64,000 nt of DNA from Schauerella aestuarii (GTDB lineage Bacteria; Pseudomonadota; Gammaproteobacteria; Burkholderiales; Burkholderiaceae_B). The notes beneath the pieces were generated by a model. The model did no database searches, was not told where the DNA came from, and saw only the letters and a program-made list of their open reading frames with translations. Where the stretch lies: contig NZ_SIZW01000041.1 in NCBI RefSeq assembly GCF_009866805.1, positions 558,001 to 622,000 of the forward strand. The letters run 5' to 3'. Below, one piece after another: positions 19,291 through 28,422 of this stretch. The number at the start of each line of letters is the position of its first letter. Within the stretch, counting starts at the first letter, position 1. The position numbers and the translations under genes were made by a program.

Positions 19291-19491
19291 CCGGCGAGGG
19301 TCAGACTTGCCTGCACGTTCGAATAATGATTGGCGTGCGGTTCCGGCTCGGCATGACGCGTGCTGGAACAGGTGCTGATAAATCGATTAGAGCCTACTTC
19401 ATGCCATTTATGAAGGGCGTTCGATGCGCAGTTACTAAAAGGCTAGCGCGTATTAATCACTTTGCTGTCAATTGGCTTTAAGAGATAACAG

Positions 19492-21798
19492 ATGACTGAA
19501 AGCACGGATAAGCGCGACGTCGGCACGCCCTCGGGCGGATGGGGGTCACTGAAAGCGGTAACCGGCATCCTGATCAAAGAGTCGGCAGTGCTGCCCGGCA
19601 TGCAAGCGTTGAAACACCAGAATCAGCCGGACGGCTTTGCCTGTATCAGTTGTTCCTGGGCGAAGCCGGCCGATCCGTCGACTTTCGAGTTCTGTGAGAA
19701 CGGGGCGAAGGCAACTGCGTGGGAGCTCACCTCGCGTCGCGTTCGGCCTGAGTTCTTCGATCAGCATACGGTGGCCGAATTGCTGACGTGGGAGGATTAC
19801 GACCTCGAGAATGCGGGTCGTCTGACCACGCCGATGCGTTGGGATTCTGCAACAGATCGGTATGTGCGTGTGTCGTGGGAGGCGGCCTTCGACGACATCG
19901 GCAAACGCCTGCGGCGCCTTGACCCCGACAGCGTGATTTTCTATGCCTCGGGTCGCGCCTCGCTTGAAACGTCCTACATGTACCAGCTGTTTGCCCGGCT
20001 CTACGGCACCAACAATCTGCCCGACAGCTCCAACATGTGCCATGAAAGCACCGCAGTGGGCCTGATGGCGTCGATCGGTGTGGGCGTGGGCACGGTTCAA
20101 CTGGAAGACTTCAAGCAGACGGACTGCTTTTTCTTTTTCGGCCAGAACGTGGGGACGAACAGCCCGCGCATGCTGCATCCCTTGCAAGAGGCGCGGCGGC
20201 GGGGCGCCGAAATCATCACGTTCAATCCGATCCGGGAGCCGGGATTGGTGAGCTTCACCAATCCCCAATCGCCGGTGGAGATGCTCACGCATAGCGAAAC
20301 GGCGATCAGCACGCAGTATCACCAGGTAAAGATCGGTGGCGACATCGCAGCGATTACCGGTATGTGCAAGGCGATTGTGGCCGCCGACGATGCCGCGCGC
20401 GCATCAGGCCAGTCGGCGGTGATCGATCACGCCTTCATTGCCGAGCACACGCATGGGTTCGACGATTTCATTGCTTTCGTGCGCGCCACGCAATGGCCGG
20501 AGATCGAGTCCGAATCAGGCTTGTCGCGCGCGGCGATCGAAGCCGCGGCGGGCGTGTATTGCCGGGCCAAGGCGGTGATGGGCGTTTATGGCATGGGACT
20601 CACCCAGCATCGCCGCGGGGTGGAGAACGTGCAGATGGTGGTCAATCTGCTGCTTCTGCGCGGCAACATCGGTCGTCCCGGCGCAGGTGTCTGTCCGGTG
20701 CGTGGGCATTCGAACGTGCAGGGACAACGCACCGTTGGGATTACCGAAAAGCCCGAATTGGCGCCGCTCGACAAGCTGGCCGAGCAATACCGTTTCGAGC
20801 CGCCGCGTCATGCGGGCCGCAACACCGTGGAGGCCTGTGAAGGCATTCTCGATGGCAGCGTGAAGGCATTCGTGTCGCTGGGCGGCAACTTCGTGCGCGC
20901 AGCGCCGGAAACGGCACTGCTGGAAGAAGCCTGGCGCGAACTGGAATTGACCGTGCAGATCGCCACGAAGCTGAATCGCAGTCATGTCGTGCACGGCAAG
21001 GCCTCGTACGTGTTGCCTTGCCTTGGGCGCATCGAAGTCGATCGGCAGGCCAGCGGCGAGCAGTCCGTGGCGATGGAAGACAGCACCGGATGCATGCACG
21101 GCTCGCGCGGTCGTGCCACGCCGGCCGCCGATACGCTGCTGTCCGAGCCGGCAATCGTGGCCGCACTGGCACGCGCCACGTTGCCCGATGACGACGATCG
21201 GGTGCCATGGGGAGCATGGGTCGACGACTACAGCCGGGTGCGCGACGCCATCGCGGAAACGCTGCCGGAGATCTTTCATGACTTCAATGCGCGCATGTGG
21301 ATACCGGGCGGCTTTCATCGGCCGTTGGGGGCTTGTCATCGCGAATGGGCCACGCCCACCAAGCGGGCCAATTTCATTTTCCCACCGAGCTTGAACGAGA
21401 ACCCCGATTTGACCTTCGAAGGCGCTCAGGTCATGCGCCTCATGACGATGCGCAGCGACGATCAGTTCAACACCACCGTGTATGGCTATGACGATCGGTT
21501 TCGCGGCATCAAGGGCACGCGGCGCGTATTGCTCATCAATGCCGACGACATGGCACGTCTGGGATTCGAGGAGGGCGCGCGGGTGGACGTGCGAACCGTG
21601 TGCGACGACGATGTGGAACGTTCGGTCAGTAACTTCACCTTGCAGCCGTTCAACCTGCCCGCGGGTTGCCTGGCCGGGTATTACCCCGAATGCAATCCGC
21701 TGGTGCCGCTGTTTCACCATGCTGTCGGAAGCAAGGTGCCCGGGTACAAGTCGATTCCCGTCAGGCTCACCCGCGCAACGGCCACCGCCGTCTCGTGA
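19492..21798 (+). CDS. Molybdopterin oxidoreductase, FdhF/YdeP family
   Basis: Large molybdenum enzyme subunit, 768 residues, of the FdhF/YdeP family. The motif SSNMCHESTAVGL contains Cys183 at the usual Mo-ligand position. Cofactor-binding segments include FGQNVGTNSPRMLHP and GMGLTQHRRGVENVQMVVNLLLLRGNIGRPGAGVCPVRGHSNVQG. The N-terminal Cys51, Cys54 and Cys68 may hold part of an iron-sulfur site, though spacing differs from true formate dehydrogenases. YdeP in enterobacteria is linked to acid resistance, and the real substrate of this branch is unknown. It stands alone with no electron-transfer or FdhD partner adjacent. Confidence 0.9.
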   Translation: MTESTDKRDVGTPSGGWGSLKAVTGILIKESAVLPGMQALKHQNQPDGFACISCSWAKPADPSTFEFCENGAKATAWELTSRRVRPEFFDQHTVAELLTWEDYDLENAGRLTTPMRWDSATDRYVRVSWEAAFDDIGKRLRRLDPDSVIFYASGRASLETSYMYQLFARLYGTNNLPDSSNMCHESTAVGLMASIGVGVGTVQLEDFKQTDCFFFFGQNVGTNSPRMLHPLQEARRRGAEIITFNPIREPGLVSFTNPQSPVEMLTHSETAISTQYHQVKIGGDIAAITGMCKAIVAADDAARASGQSAVIDHAFIAEHTHGFDDFIAFVRATQWPEIESESGLSRAAIEAAAGVYCRAKAVMGVYGMGLTQHRRGVENVQMVVNLLLLRGNIGRPGAGVCPVRGHSNVQGQRTVGITEKPELAPLDKLAEQYRFEPPRHAGRNTVEACEGILDGSVKAFVSLGGNFVRAAPETALLEEAWRELELTVQIATKLNRSHVVHGKASYVLPCLGRIEVDRQASGEQSVAMEDSTGCMHGSRGRATPAADTLLSEPAIVAALARATLPDDDDRVPWGAWVDDYSRVRDAIAETLPEIFHDFNARMWIPGGFHRPLGACHREWATPTKRANFIFPPSLNENPDLTFEGAQVMRLMTMRSDDQFNTTVYGYDDRFRGIKGTRRVLLINADDMARLGFEEGARVDVRTVCDDDVERSVSNFTLQPFNLPAGCLAGYYPECNPLVPLFHHAVGSKVPGYKSIPVRLTRATATAVS

Positions 21799-21906
21799 CA
21801 GGCGTATCGGCAGTGTGGGAAGTGCGCGCTCGACGGAGTCGGGTGCGCACGTAGGCGGCGCTATGCGCCCCCCCAGCCTGATCGCCGGCGCAGCCCGGCA
21901 ACGTGC

Positions 21907-22119
21907 CTACTTTTTGCTCAGCGCGTCCCCTTTGTGGGCCGCCAAGTGGCCGGTCTTGTCGCTTTCGACTTCGTATTGCGGCGCGTCTTTCGAAGCGCGC
22001 CGCGTCTTGCCCATGAATTCGAAATCGCTGTGATGCACTTTTTTGACCTTGCCGGTGATGTGGCCCGCTTCCGAGTTCCACGTCACGTGGTCGCCGACCT
22101 TGAACGTTGTTGTGCTCAT
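21907..22119 (-). CDS. Small Tudor-like HVA1/DUF2945 protein
   Basis: Small basic protein of 70 residues, matching the HVA1/DUF2945 (Tudor-like) family. The FKVGDHVTWNSEAGHITGKV opening is the family hallmark, followed by a Lys-rich strand and a C-terminal KGDALSKK tail. The function of the family is not established; a nucleic-acid- or peptide-binding Tudor fold has been proposed. It converges on the YdeP gene and follows the dioxygenase gene by 53 nt on the same strand. Confidence 0.85.
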   Translation of the reverse strand: MSTTTFKVGDHVTWNSEAGHITGKVKKVHHSDFEFMGKTRRASKDAPQYEVESDKTGHLAAHKGDALSKK

Positions 22120-22172
22120 TCCGATGCTCCCGATGCCGCTTGGCGTTGATGACGACCACCGGAAGGCAAGTT

Positions 22173-23000
22173 TCAAGCCGGACGATCGCCCTCCAGCGTA
22201 ATGCGTTGCATCACGCGCCGAAACCCGTGGTAATCGTTGACCGGGTTGTGTTGCGCACAGCGGTTGTCCCAGAATGCAATGGCATCGGGTTCCCAGACGA
22301 AGCGGCAGGTGAATTCGGGCTTGATCTGATGCGCGAACAGGAAATTCAAGATGGGCGCGCTTTCGTCGTCCGTCATGCCCTTGATGCCGGCAGTGTGTGC
22401 CACATTGACGTACAGACACTTACGGCCCGTTTCGGGGTGGGTGCGCACGATGGGGTGCTCGGCACGAAACTCAGTCGGCGTAGCATCCATCTTGCCATCG
22501 GTCTTCACGCGGTCTTCGCGCGTTTTGGAGACGTCGGCCTTGGCAGAACTGCTGATGCCGATGAGCCCGTCAAGCAACCCTTTCATGGTGTCCGACAAGC
22601 TTTCATAAGCCAGGTATTGATTGGCGAACATCGTGTCGCCGCCATATGGCGGTACTTCCTTGGACAACAGCATCGAGCCCATTGGCGGGGCTTCGAGATA
22701 GGTCGTGTCCGAGTGCCAGATGCCGCCGAAGTTGACGCGTTCGTGTTCGAGTTTCTTGACTTCGATGATCTGCGGAAAGCCCTCTAGACCTTTCACGAAG
22801 GGATACTCGATGGGCTCGCCCATGGCCTTTGCGAAAGCGAGAAATTGGGATGGCGTAAGCGGTTGCCGTTTCAGGAAAATGACCTGATGGTCGAGCAGCA
22901 CCTGCCGCACGCCGGCTGCCTGCTCAGCCGACAACCCTTGCGTCAGATCCAGTCCCGTAATCTCGGCGCCGAGCGCGCCCGCGATTTTTTTCACTTGCAT
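22173..23000 (-). CDS. TauD/TfdA-family Fe(II)/2-oxoglutarate dioxygenase
   Basis: Non-haem iron dioxygenase, 275 residues. Iron ligands are His96 and Asp98 (IWHSDTTY) and His251 (CAQHNPVND), and the 2-oxoglutarate-binding arginine is in RRVMQRITL (residues 261-269). Relatives include taurine dioxygenase and 2,4-D dioxygenase, which hydroxylate and cleave their substrates. It is divergent from a Bug receptor gene (194 nt apart) and near tartrate dehydratase, so it may attack an ether, sulfonate or carnitine-like compound. No sulfonate transporter is nearby, so taurine is not favoured. Confidence 0.91.
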   Translation of the reverse strand: MQVKKIAGALGAEITGLDLTQGLSAEQAAGVRQVLLDHQVIFLKRQPLTPSQFLAFAKAMGEPIEYPFVKGLEGFPQIIEVKKLEHERVNFGGIWHSDTTYLEAPPMGSMLLSKEVPPYGGDTMFANQYLAYESLSDTMKGLLDGLIGISSSAKADVSKTREDRVKTDGKMDATPTEFRAEHPIVRTHPETGRKCLYVNVAHTAGIKGMTDDESAPILNFLFAHQIKPEFTCRFVWEPDAIAFWDNRCAQHNPVNDYHGFRRVMQRITLEGDRPA

Positions 23001-23194
23001 GATGACTCGTCTCCTCGTGCATGGCTCGCGTGCCGAGTCATGCGTTTTTATGCCGTCCTTTTGTCAGACCGCTTGTATCATCATAGCGTTGCTGTGACTT
23101 GCCGCGTATGGGCCTTTTTGGCCGGTATTCGACGGGCGCGAGCAGCCGGCAGGCGCCGGTCCACCGGCCCGCCGACAATAACGAGGAGACAAGC

Positions 23195-24163
23195 ATGCAG
23201 ATCAAACACCTGCTTTACGCAGTCGGCTGTGCAGTGGCTGCGCTGGCCGCGGCAAGCGCCGGCGCGCAAGGTTATCCCGACAAGACGGTGCGGATCGTCG
23301 TGCCGCAGGCGCCAGGGGGCGCCTCCGATACGCTGGCCCGCATCATGGGGCAGGCGCTGGGTGAGCAGTGGAAGCAAACCGTGGTAATCGAAAACCGCGC
23401 GGGCGCAGGCGGCAACATCGGCATGGAAGCCGTGGCACGTGCGCCTGCCGATGGGTACACGCTGCTGATGAGCTATGTGGGTAATCAGGCGATCAACGGT
23501 GCGCTCTACCGCAATCTGCCGTTCGATCCCAAACGCGATTTTGCCCCGGTTGCAACGCTCGCCACATTACCGTTCGTCGCAGTGACACGGCCCGACGCGG
23601 GCATCGCGACCCTGGTCGATCTGGTTGCGGCCGCCAAGCGCCAGAAGATCAACTACGGCTCGGCGGGCAACGGTTCGGTCAATCATCTCTTGGGTGAAAT
23701 GTTCAACGCGGCTGCGCACGTGTCGATGACGCATGTGCCTTATCGGGGCGCGGCGCCCGCGATCCAGGATTTGATGGGCGGACAGATCCAGGTCGTGTTT
23801 ACAAGCATGCCGTCGGTGAAAGGATTCATCGACAATCGCAGCCTCGTGCCGCTTGCCGTCACCAGCGCAAAACGTGCGCCGGGATACGACACGATCCCCA
23901 CGATCGCCGAATCGGGCTATCCCGGGTTTGACGTCAGCCCCTGGTTTGGACTGTTCGCACCGGCAGGCACACCGCCCGCCGTGGTGAACAAGATCAATGC
24001 CGACGTGAACGCACTGCTTGCAACCCGCGCCATGATCGACAAATTCGCCGCGCAGGGCGCCGTGCCCTACGCCACCTCGCCGCAGGCGTTTGGCAAGGTG
24101 CTCGACGAAGACATCGAAAAGTGGGGCAAGGTGGTTCGCGATTCCGGCGCGGTGGTGGAGTAA
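23195..24163 (+). CDS. Bug-family tripartite tricarboxylate transporter receptor
   Basis: Periplasmic solute receptor, 322 residues with signal peptide (cleavage near AGA-QG). It has the Bug family pattern: YPDKTVRIVVPQAPGGASDTLAR, then VIENRAGAGGNIG, DGYTLL, and HVPYRGAAPAIQDLMGGQIQ. Start ATG at 23195 is preceded by GAGGAG. The membrane subunits TctA/TctB are absent here, as for most Bug proteins in Bordetella-like genomes. It is divergent from the dioxygenase and ends 5 nt before the convergent tartrate dehydratase gene, so a C4 hydroxyacid ligand is possible. Confidence 0.92.
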   Translation: MQIKHLLYAVGCAVAALAAASAGAQGYPDKTVRIVVPQAPGGASDTLARIMGQALGEQWKQTVVIENRAGAGGNIGMEAVARAPADGYTLLMSYVGNQAINGALYRNLPFDPKRDFAPVATLATLPFVAVTRPDAGIATLVDLVAAAKRQKINYGSAGNGSVNHLLGEMFNAAAHVSMTHVPYRGAAPAIQDLMGGQIQVVFTSMPSVKGFIDNRSLVPLAVTSAKRAPGYDTIPTIAESGYPGFDVSPWFGLFAPAGTPPAVVNKINADVNALLATRAMIDKFAAQGAVPYATSPQAFGKVLDEDIEKWGKVVRDSGAVVE

Positions 24164-24168
24164 CGCGT

Positions 24169-25332
24169 TTAGTGCGCCAGATCGCGCATGACGGCGGCCA
24201 GATCCGATTTGCCTTCGAAGCCGATGCCGGGCAGTTCGGGCATCACGATATGGCCGTCCTCCACGCGCACGCCATCCGGGAACCCGCCGTACGGCTGGAA
24301 CAGATCCGGGTAGCTTTCATTGCCGCCCAGGCCCAATCCGGCCGCGATGTTCAACGACATTTGATGGCCGCCATGCGGAATGCAGCGCGAGGGTGACCAG
24401 CCGGCCACGGCCAGCGCTTCCAGCGTGCGCTGGTATTCGCACAGGCCGTATGAAAGCGCGCAGTCGAATTGCAGCCAGTCGCGATCGGGGCGCATGCCGC
24501 CATAACGCAGCAGATTGCGGGCATCCTGATGGCTGAACAGGTTTTCGCCGGTGGCCATGGGGCCGGGATAGAACTCGGCCAGCGCGGCTTGCAGCGCATA
24601 GTCCAGCGGGTCGCCCACTTCTTCGTACCAGAAGAGGGGGTATTCGCGCAGCATCTTGGCGTAGGCGATCCCCGTTTCCAGATCGAATCGGCCATTGGCG
24701 TCGACCGCCAATTGCGCCTGCGACCCAATTTCGCCCAGCACGGCTTCGATGCGGGCGGCATCCTCCTGAAGCGTGGCGCCGCCGATCTTCATCTTGACGA
24801 CGTTGTAGCCGCGATCCAGGTAGCTGCGCATTTCGCCGCGCAAGGCCGAGAGGTCTTTGCCCGGATAGTAGTAGCCGCCGGCGGCGTAAACGAAGACGCG
24901 GGGATCGGCGGTGCGGCCGTGCCGCTCGGCCAGCAGGCGAAACAACGGCTTGCCAGCGATCTTGGCGACCGCATCCCATACGGCCATGTCCAGCGTGCCG
25001 ACGGCGACGGAGCGCTCGCCATGGCCGCCGGGCTTTTCGTTGGTCATCATCGTTTGCCAGATGCGATCGGGATCGAGGTTGTCGCCGCTGTCGTTCAAGA
25101 GCGAGGCGGGATCGGCCTCGAGCACCCGGCCGGCAAACCGTTCGCGAATCAATCCGCCCTGGCCGTAGCGGCCGTTCGAATTGAAGCCGTAGCCTACGAC
25201 CGGCTTGCCGTCGCGGATGACGTCGGTGACCACCGCGACCAGGCTGGTCGTCATCTTGGTGAAATCGATGTAGGCGTTGCGGATCGGCGAAGAGATGGGT
25301 TTGGTGGCTTCGCGGATATCGATGATTTTCAT
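24169..25332 (-). CDS. tarD: D(-)-tartrate dehydratase (enolase superfamily)
   Basis: Enolase-superfamily enzyme of 387 residues that converts D-tartrate to oxaloacetate. The sequence closely follows Bradyrhizobium TarD as I recall it. Its active-site residues fall at matching positions, shifted by two: Lys182 in KMKIGG, metal ligands Asp211 (VDANGR), Glu237 and Glu263 (TGENLFSHQ), and His320 (IPHGGHQ). The ATG at 25330-25332 starts MKIIDIREATKPISSPIRNA, a strongly conserved opening. It is transcribed divergently from a LysR gene only 99 nt away, probably its regulator. Confidence 0.93.
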   Translation of the reverse strand: MKIIDIREATKPISSPIRNAYIDFTKMTTSLVAVVTDVIRDGKPVVGYGFNSNGRYGQGGLIRERFAGRVLEADPASLLNDSGDNLDPDRIWQTMMTNEKPGGHGERSVAVGTLDMAVWDAVAKIAGKPLFRLLAERHGRTADPRVFVYAAGGYYYPGKDLSALRGEMRSYLDRGYNVVKMKIGGATLQEDAARIEAVLGEIGSQAQLAVDANGRFDLETGIAYAKMLREYPLFWYEEVGDPLDYALQAALAEFYPGPMATGENLFSHQDARNLLRYGGMRPDRDWLQFDCALSYGLCEYQRTLEALAVAGWSPSRCIPHGGHQMSLNIAAGLGLGGNESYPDLFQPYGGFPDGVRVEDGHIVMPELPGIGFEGKSDLAAVMRDLAH

Positions 25333-25431
25333 GGCATGGCGCTCCTGTGGGGTCGTGTGGCATGATCGGCGGGCGGCAGCGGCGCGTCCAATGCCGTTTG
25401 GGTTGCCCTCCATGCTTTCGACGCATCGCGC

Positions 25432-26334
25432 ATGAACTTTTCCTGGTTAGACGATTTTCTGGCGTTGGCCGCTACGCGTAATTTTTCGCGCGCTGCGCAA
25501 CAACGCAATATGACGCAGCCCGCGTTCAGCCGGCGCGTGCGCGCGCTTGAAGAATGGCTCGACGTCGAACTTTTCGATCGCAGCGCGCAGCCCGTGGCGC
25601 TCACCCCTGCAGGCGAGTGGTTCGTGGAGGTGGCGCGCGGGCTGGTCGAGCGCGTCGGGCGATTGCCGGCTGAAGCCGTCGCGGTGGCGGGCGCGCAGGA
25701 TGAGACCCTGAAGTTCGTCGCCACGCATGCATTGTCATTGACGTTTCTGCCGGGGTGGTTGCGCGGACTCGAAGCGCGCACCCCGCTTGGCCGCATCGAG
25801 TTGGTGTCCGACGTGGTGCAGCGATGCGAGCGCGCCATGCTGGCGGGCGACACGCAATTCATGCTCTGCCACACCCATGCTGCGGTGGCCGGGTTGTTGC
25901 CCGAAGAGGACTTCATTCATGTGGCGGTAGGCGCCGACGAGCTGGTGCCGGCGACGAGCACCGCACATGCCGCCGATCTGCGCTTTGCGCTGGATGCGCG
26001 CGGGCAGGCCGCGTTGCCGCTGCTCGACTACGGGGCGGGGTCGGGGTTGGGGCGCATCGTGCGTACGCTGCACGAGGCGGCGTTGGCCGAGCGCGGCGTG
26101 GTGCGGGTGATGACGGCGCACCTGGCGACCGTGCTGAAGTCGATGGCACTTGAAGGCCGGGGCGTAGCCTTCCTGCCGCTGAGCTTGATCGACGATGCCC
26201 TGGCCACGCAACGGCTAGCGGTCGTCGGTGACGCGCGCTGGCGCATTCCGTTGGGGATCTCGGTCTATCGGCCGAGGGCGGCGCTGCCTGCGGCAGCCGA
26301 AACGTTCTGGCGCGCGTTATTGCAGGCGGCGTGA
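25432..26334 (+). CDS. LysR-family regulator, divergent from tarD
   Basis: LysR-type regulator of 300 residues. The winged helix covers residues 1-60 (FLALAATRNFSRAAQQRNMTQPAFSRRVRALE). The effector domain follows from about residue 90, with the FLPLSLI loop near the C-terminus. It shares a 99 nt promoter gap with tartrate dehydratase and presumably controls it in response to tartrate or a related hydroxyacid. That role is inferred from position. Confidence 0.92.
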   Translation: MNFSWLDDFLALAATRNFSRAAQQRNMTQPAFSRRVRALEEWLDVELFDRSAQPVALTPAGEWFVEVARGLVERVGRLPAEAVAVAGAQDETLKFVATHALSLTFLPGWLRGLEARTPLGRIELVSDVVQRCERAMLAGDTQFMLCHTHAAVAGLLPEEDFIHVAVGADELVPATSTAHAADLRFALDARGQAALPLLDYGAGSGLGRIVRTLHEAALAERGVVRVMTAHLATVLKSMALEGRGVAFLPLSLIDDALATQRLAVVGDARWRIPLGISVYRPRAALPAAAETFWRALLQAA

Positions 26335-26349
26335 CGCAGCGGCCGTCGG

Positions 26350-27687
26350 CTAGGTCAGTGCAGGCGTGGCGCTGCGACTCGACTGCAGCATCCCGATCGC
26401 GTTGTTGACCTCAGCGATGCCGGTTGCCTGGGCTTCGGCGGTGCCACGAATCGTGCTCATGATCTGCTTGAGCTCGTCGACGGCAGTCATCATCGTTTCC
26501 ATCGTCACGCCGGCCTCGCGAGCCAGTCGCTCGCCTTCCTGAACCTGCGTCGTCGAGTCGTCGACCGTGCGCTTGATCTCACGCGCTGCCTCGGCGCACC
26601 GCAGCGACAGCGCACGCACTTCGGCGGCCACCACGGCAAATCCCTTGCCATGCACACCCGCGCGGGCGGCTTCGACAGCGGCATTGAGCGCCAGGATATT
26701 GGTTTGAAAGGCGATGCTGTCGATCGTGCCGGTGAACCCTGCAATCCGTGCCGATTCGGCGGTGATGGCATCCATGCACGCCACGACGCGTTTGACGGTG
26801 GCACCGCCTTCGCGTGCCACCTGGGCGGCCCGGATCGCCACGCTGTCGGCGGCTTCGGCCTGATGCGCGTTGTCGCGCACCACGGAGACCATGTTTTGCA
26901 CGATGCCTTCGAGCGTTTGCGTGGCCGCGATCTCGCGAGTGATGTCGGTGGCGTACTTGACGACCTTGAAGGGCCGGCCCTCCGCGTCGAAGATCGGGTT
27001 GTAGCTGGCCTGGATCCATACGTCGCTGCCATCCTTGGCGCGCCGGCAATAGATGCCGCGTTCGTAGGCGCCGCTGCCCAGTTTGTCCCAAAACGTACGG
27101 TATTGCGGCGACGCGCGCGTGGCATCGTCCACGAAAATGCGGTGATGCTGCCCTTGCAGTTCTTCGAGCGTGTATCGCATGGCTGCGAGAAAGTGGCTGT
27201 TGGCCGTGAGAATGGTGCCGTCTAGCGCAAACTCGATCACGGCTTGCGCCTTGCCGATGGCGGTGACCTGTCCCGCCAGATCCGTTTGTGTGACGTGATC
27301 GGCACTGATGTCGGCCGCCATCTGGATCACATGGCGCAGTCGTCCACGCCGGTCGTATTGCGGGACATATGTCGATGCCAACCAGCACGGATAGCCATCG
27401 TCGTGCTGAAAGGCTTCGCGCCGATTTTTCGATTGCCCGGCTTGCAAGGTTGCCCACAATGTGTGGAAGTTGTCACGTCCTGCACGATTTATGCTGATTG
27501 CGCTCGCGTGTTCACCGATCAGATCGTCCGGTGCCCGGCCCAGCAAAGCGGCGAAGGCATCGTTTACCCGGGTGATGTATCCCTCAGCATCGTATTGCGC
27601 AACCGCTGATGCAGTGGCCAGGCCACGTGTATCGGGCAAAGCGCGCGTGCTGCGCCCGAGGAAACGACCGAAACCGAAGGGCAGCAT
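26350..27687 (-). CDS. Soluble PAS-PAS methyl-accepting chemotaxis transducer
   Basis: Chemoreceptor-type signal transducer, 445 residues, with no transmembrane segment. Two PAS domains occupy about residues 25-130 and 145-260; the second ends in [14 protein letters not shown], as in Aer/BdlA-type PAS modules. The signalling hairpin is visible as [36 protein letters not shown] (residues about 325-360). The C-terminal half after the tip is short, and no CheR pentapeptide is seen. Layout resembles cytosolic energy or redox sensors such as BdlA. It is divergent from the HTH-receiver gene of the next module. Confidence 0.9.
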   Translation of the reverse strand: MLPFGFGRFLGRSTRALPDTRGLATASAVAQYDAEGYITRVNDAFAALLGRAPDDLIGEHASAISINRAGRDNFHTLWATLQAGQSKNRREAFQHDDGYPCWLASTYVPQYDRRGRLRHVIQMAADISADHVTQTDLAGQVTAIGKAQAVIEFALDGTILTANSHFLAAMRYTLEELQGQHHRIFVDDATRASPQYRTFWDKLGSGAYERGIYCRRAKDGSDVWIQASYNPIFDAEGRPFKVVKYATDITREIAATQTLEGIVQNMVSVVRDNAHQAEAADSVAIRAAQVAREGGATVKRVVACMDAITAESARIAGFTGTIDSIAFQTNILALNAAVEAARAGVHGKGFAVVAAEVRALSLRCAEAAREIKRTVDDSTTQVQEGERLAREAGVTMETMMTAVDELKQIMSTIRGTAEAQATGIAEVNNAIGMLQSSRSATPALT

Positions 27688-27846
27688 GGTGGACTCTTTT
27701 AGGATGAGAAAATCGCGAATATGCCGATTATTCCATGATTGCCGAATTTGCCAAACGTCATTTGATTTCTAATCGTTGCGTTTTTTCACGGATGCTCTGG
27801 TAGAGTTCGGATTGATTGCTGCCTGCTTAAAAAAATACTTTCATTT

Positions 27847-28422
27847 ATGGACCAAAGCGATCCCATCATAACGACGCGAGAGGCTGCTGAACTTTTAGGC
27901 GTGTCGGTGCGCACCGCACAGACATGGGTAGAAGCCGGTACGCTCGACTCCTGGAAAACACCCGGCGGGCATCGGCGAGTGCGCCGTAGCTCTGTATTGA
28001 AGCTGCTTGCTCAACGCAAGGGCAATGTTGCCGATCTGTCGCGCAAAGTCGTGCTGATCGAAGACGATCCTACGCTTTTGGCTGTTTACGAACAGGCGTT
28101 GCAAACGCTCACTGGTGTGAAGGTTTTTGCGCAAGCGGACTGTTTTACCGGGCTGATGAAGATCGGTGAGGTTCATCCCGATCTGATTTTGACCGACTTG
28201 CGCATGGTGGGAATGGACGGATTCGAGATGATCCGTCACATCCGAGCCGATGCGCGGTTGTCGCATACAGCGCTTGCTGTATTGACGGGGATGACGCAGG
28301 ACGAGATCGTGGCGGCAGGCGGATTGCCCGACAATCTCGATGTGCTCTATAAACCGTTATCCGGCAACGATATCCGGGAGTACGTGGCAACACGCCTGAA
28401 TCACCCGTCCGCTTACGCTTGA
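27847..28422 (+). CDS. MerR/excisionase-type HTH fused to a response-regulator receiver
   Basis: Unusual response regulator of 191 residues with the DNA-binding part first. Residues 8-55 form an excisionase/MerR-like helix-turn-helix (TTREAAELLGVSVRTAQTWVEAG) ending in the GGHRRVRR wing typical of MerR/BldC proteins. Residues 67-185 are a CheY-like receiver with acidic pocket Glu72-Asp73-Asp74, phosphoacceptor Asp117 (LTDLRM) and Lys169. No Shine-Dalgarno sequence is obvious before the ATG. Its stop overlaps the kinase start (TGATG), so it is probably an output of that kinase or the Hpt protein. Confidence 0.9.
   Translation: MDQSDPIITTREAAELLGVSVRTAQTWVEAGTLDSWKTPGGHRRVRRSSVLKLLAQRKGNVADLSRKVVLIEDDPTLLAVYEQALQTLTGVKVFAQADCFTGLMKIGEVHPDLILTDLRMVGMDGFEMIRHIRADARLSHTALAVLTGMTQDEIVAAGGLPDNLDVLYKPLSGNDIREYVATRLNHPSAYA

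Noticed and set aside
22173-23000. Calling the dioxygenase a taurine dioxygenase (TauD)
   Set aside because: The family is broad, no taurine transporter genes are adjacent, and a Bug receptor and tarD are the real neighbours.
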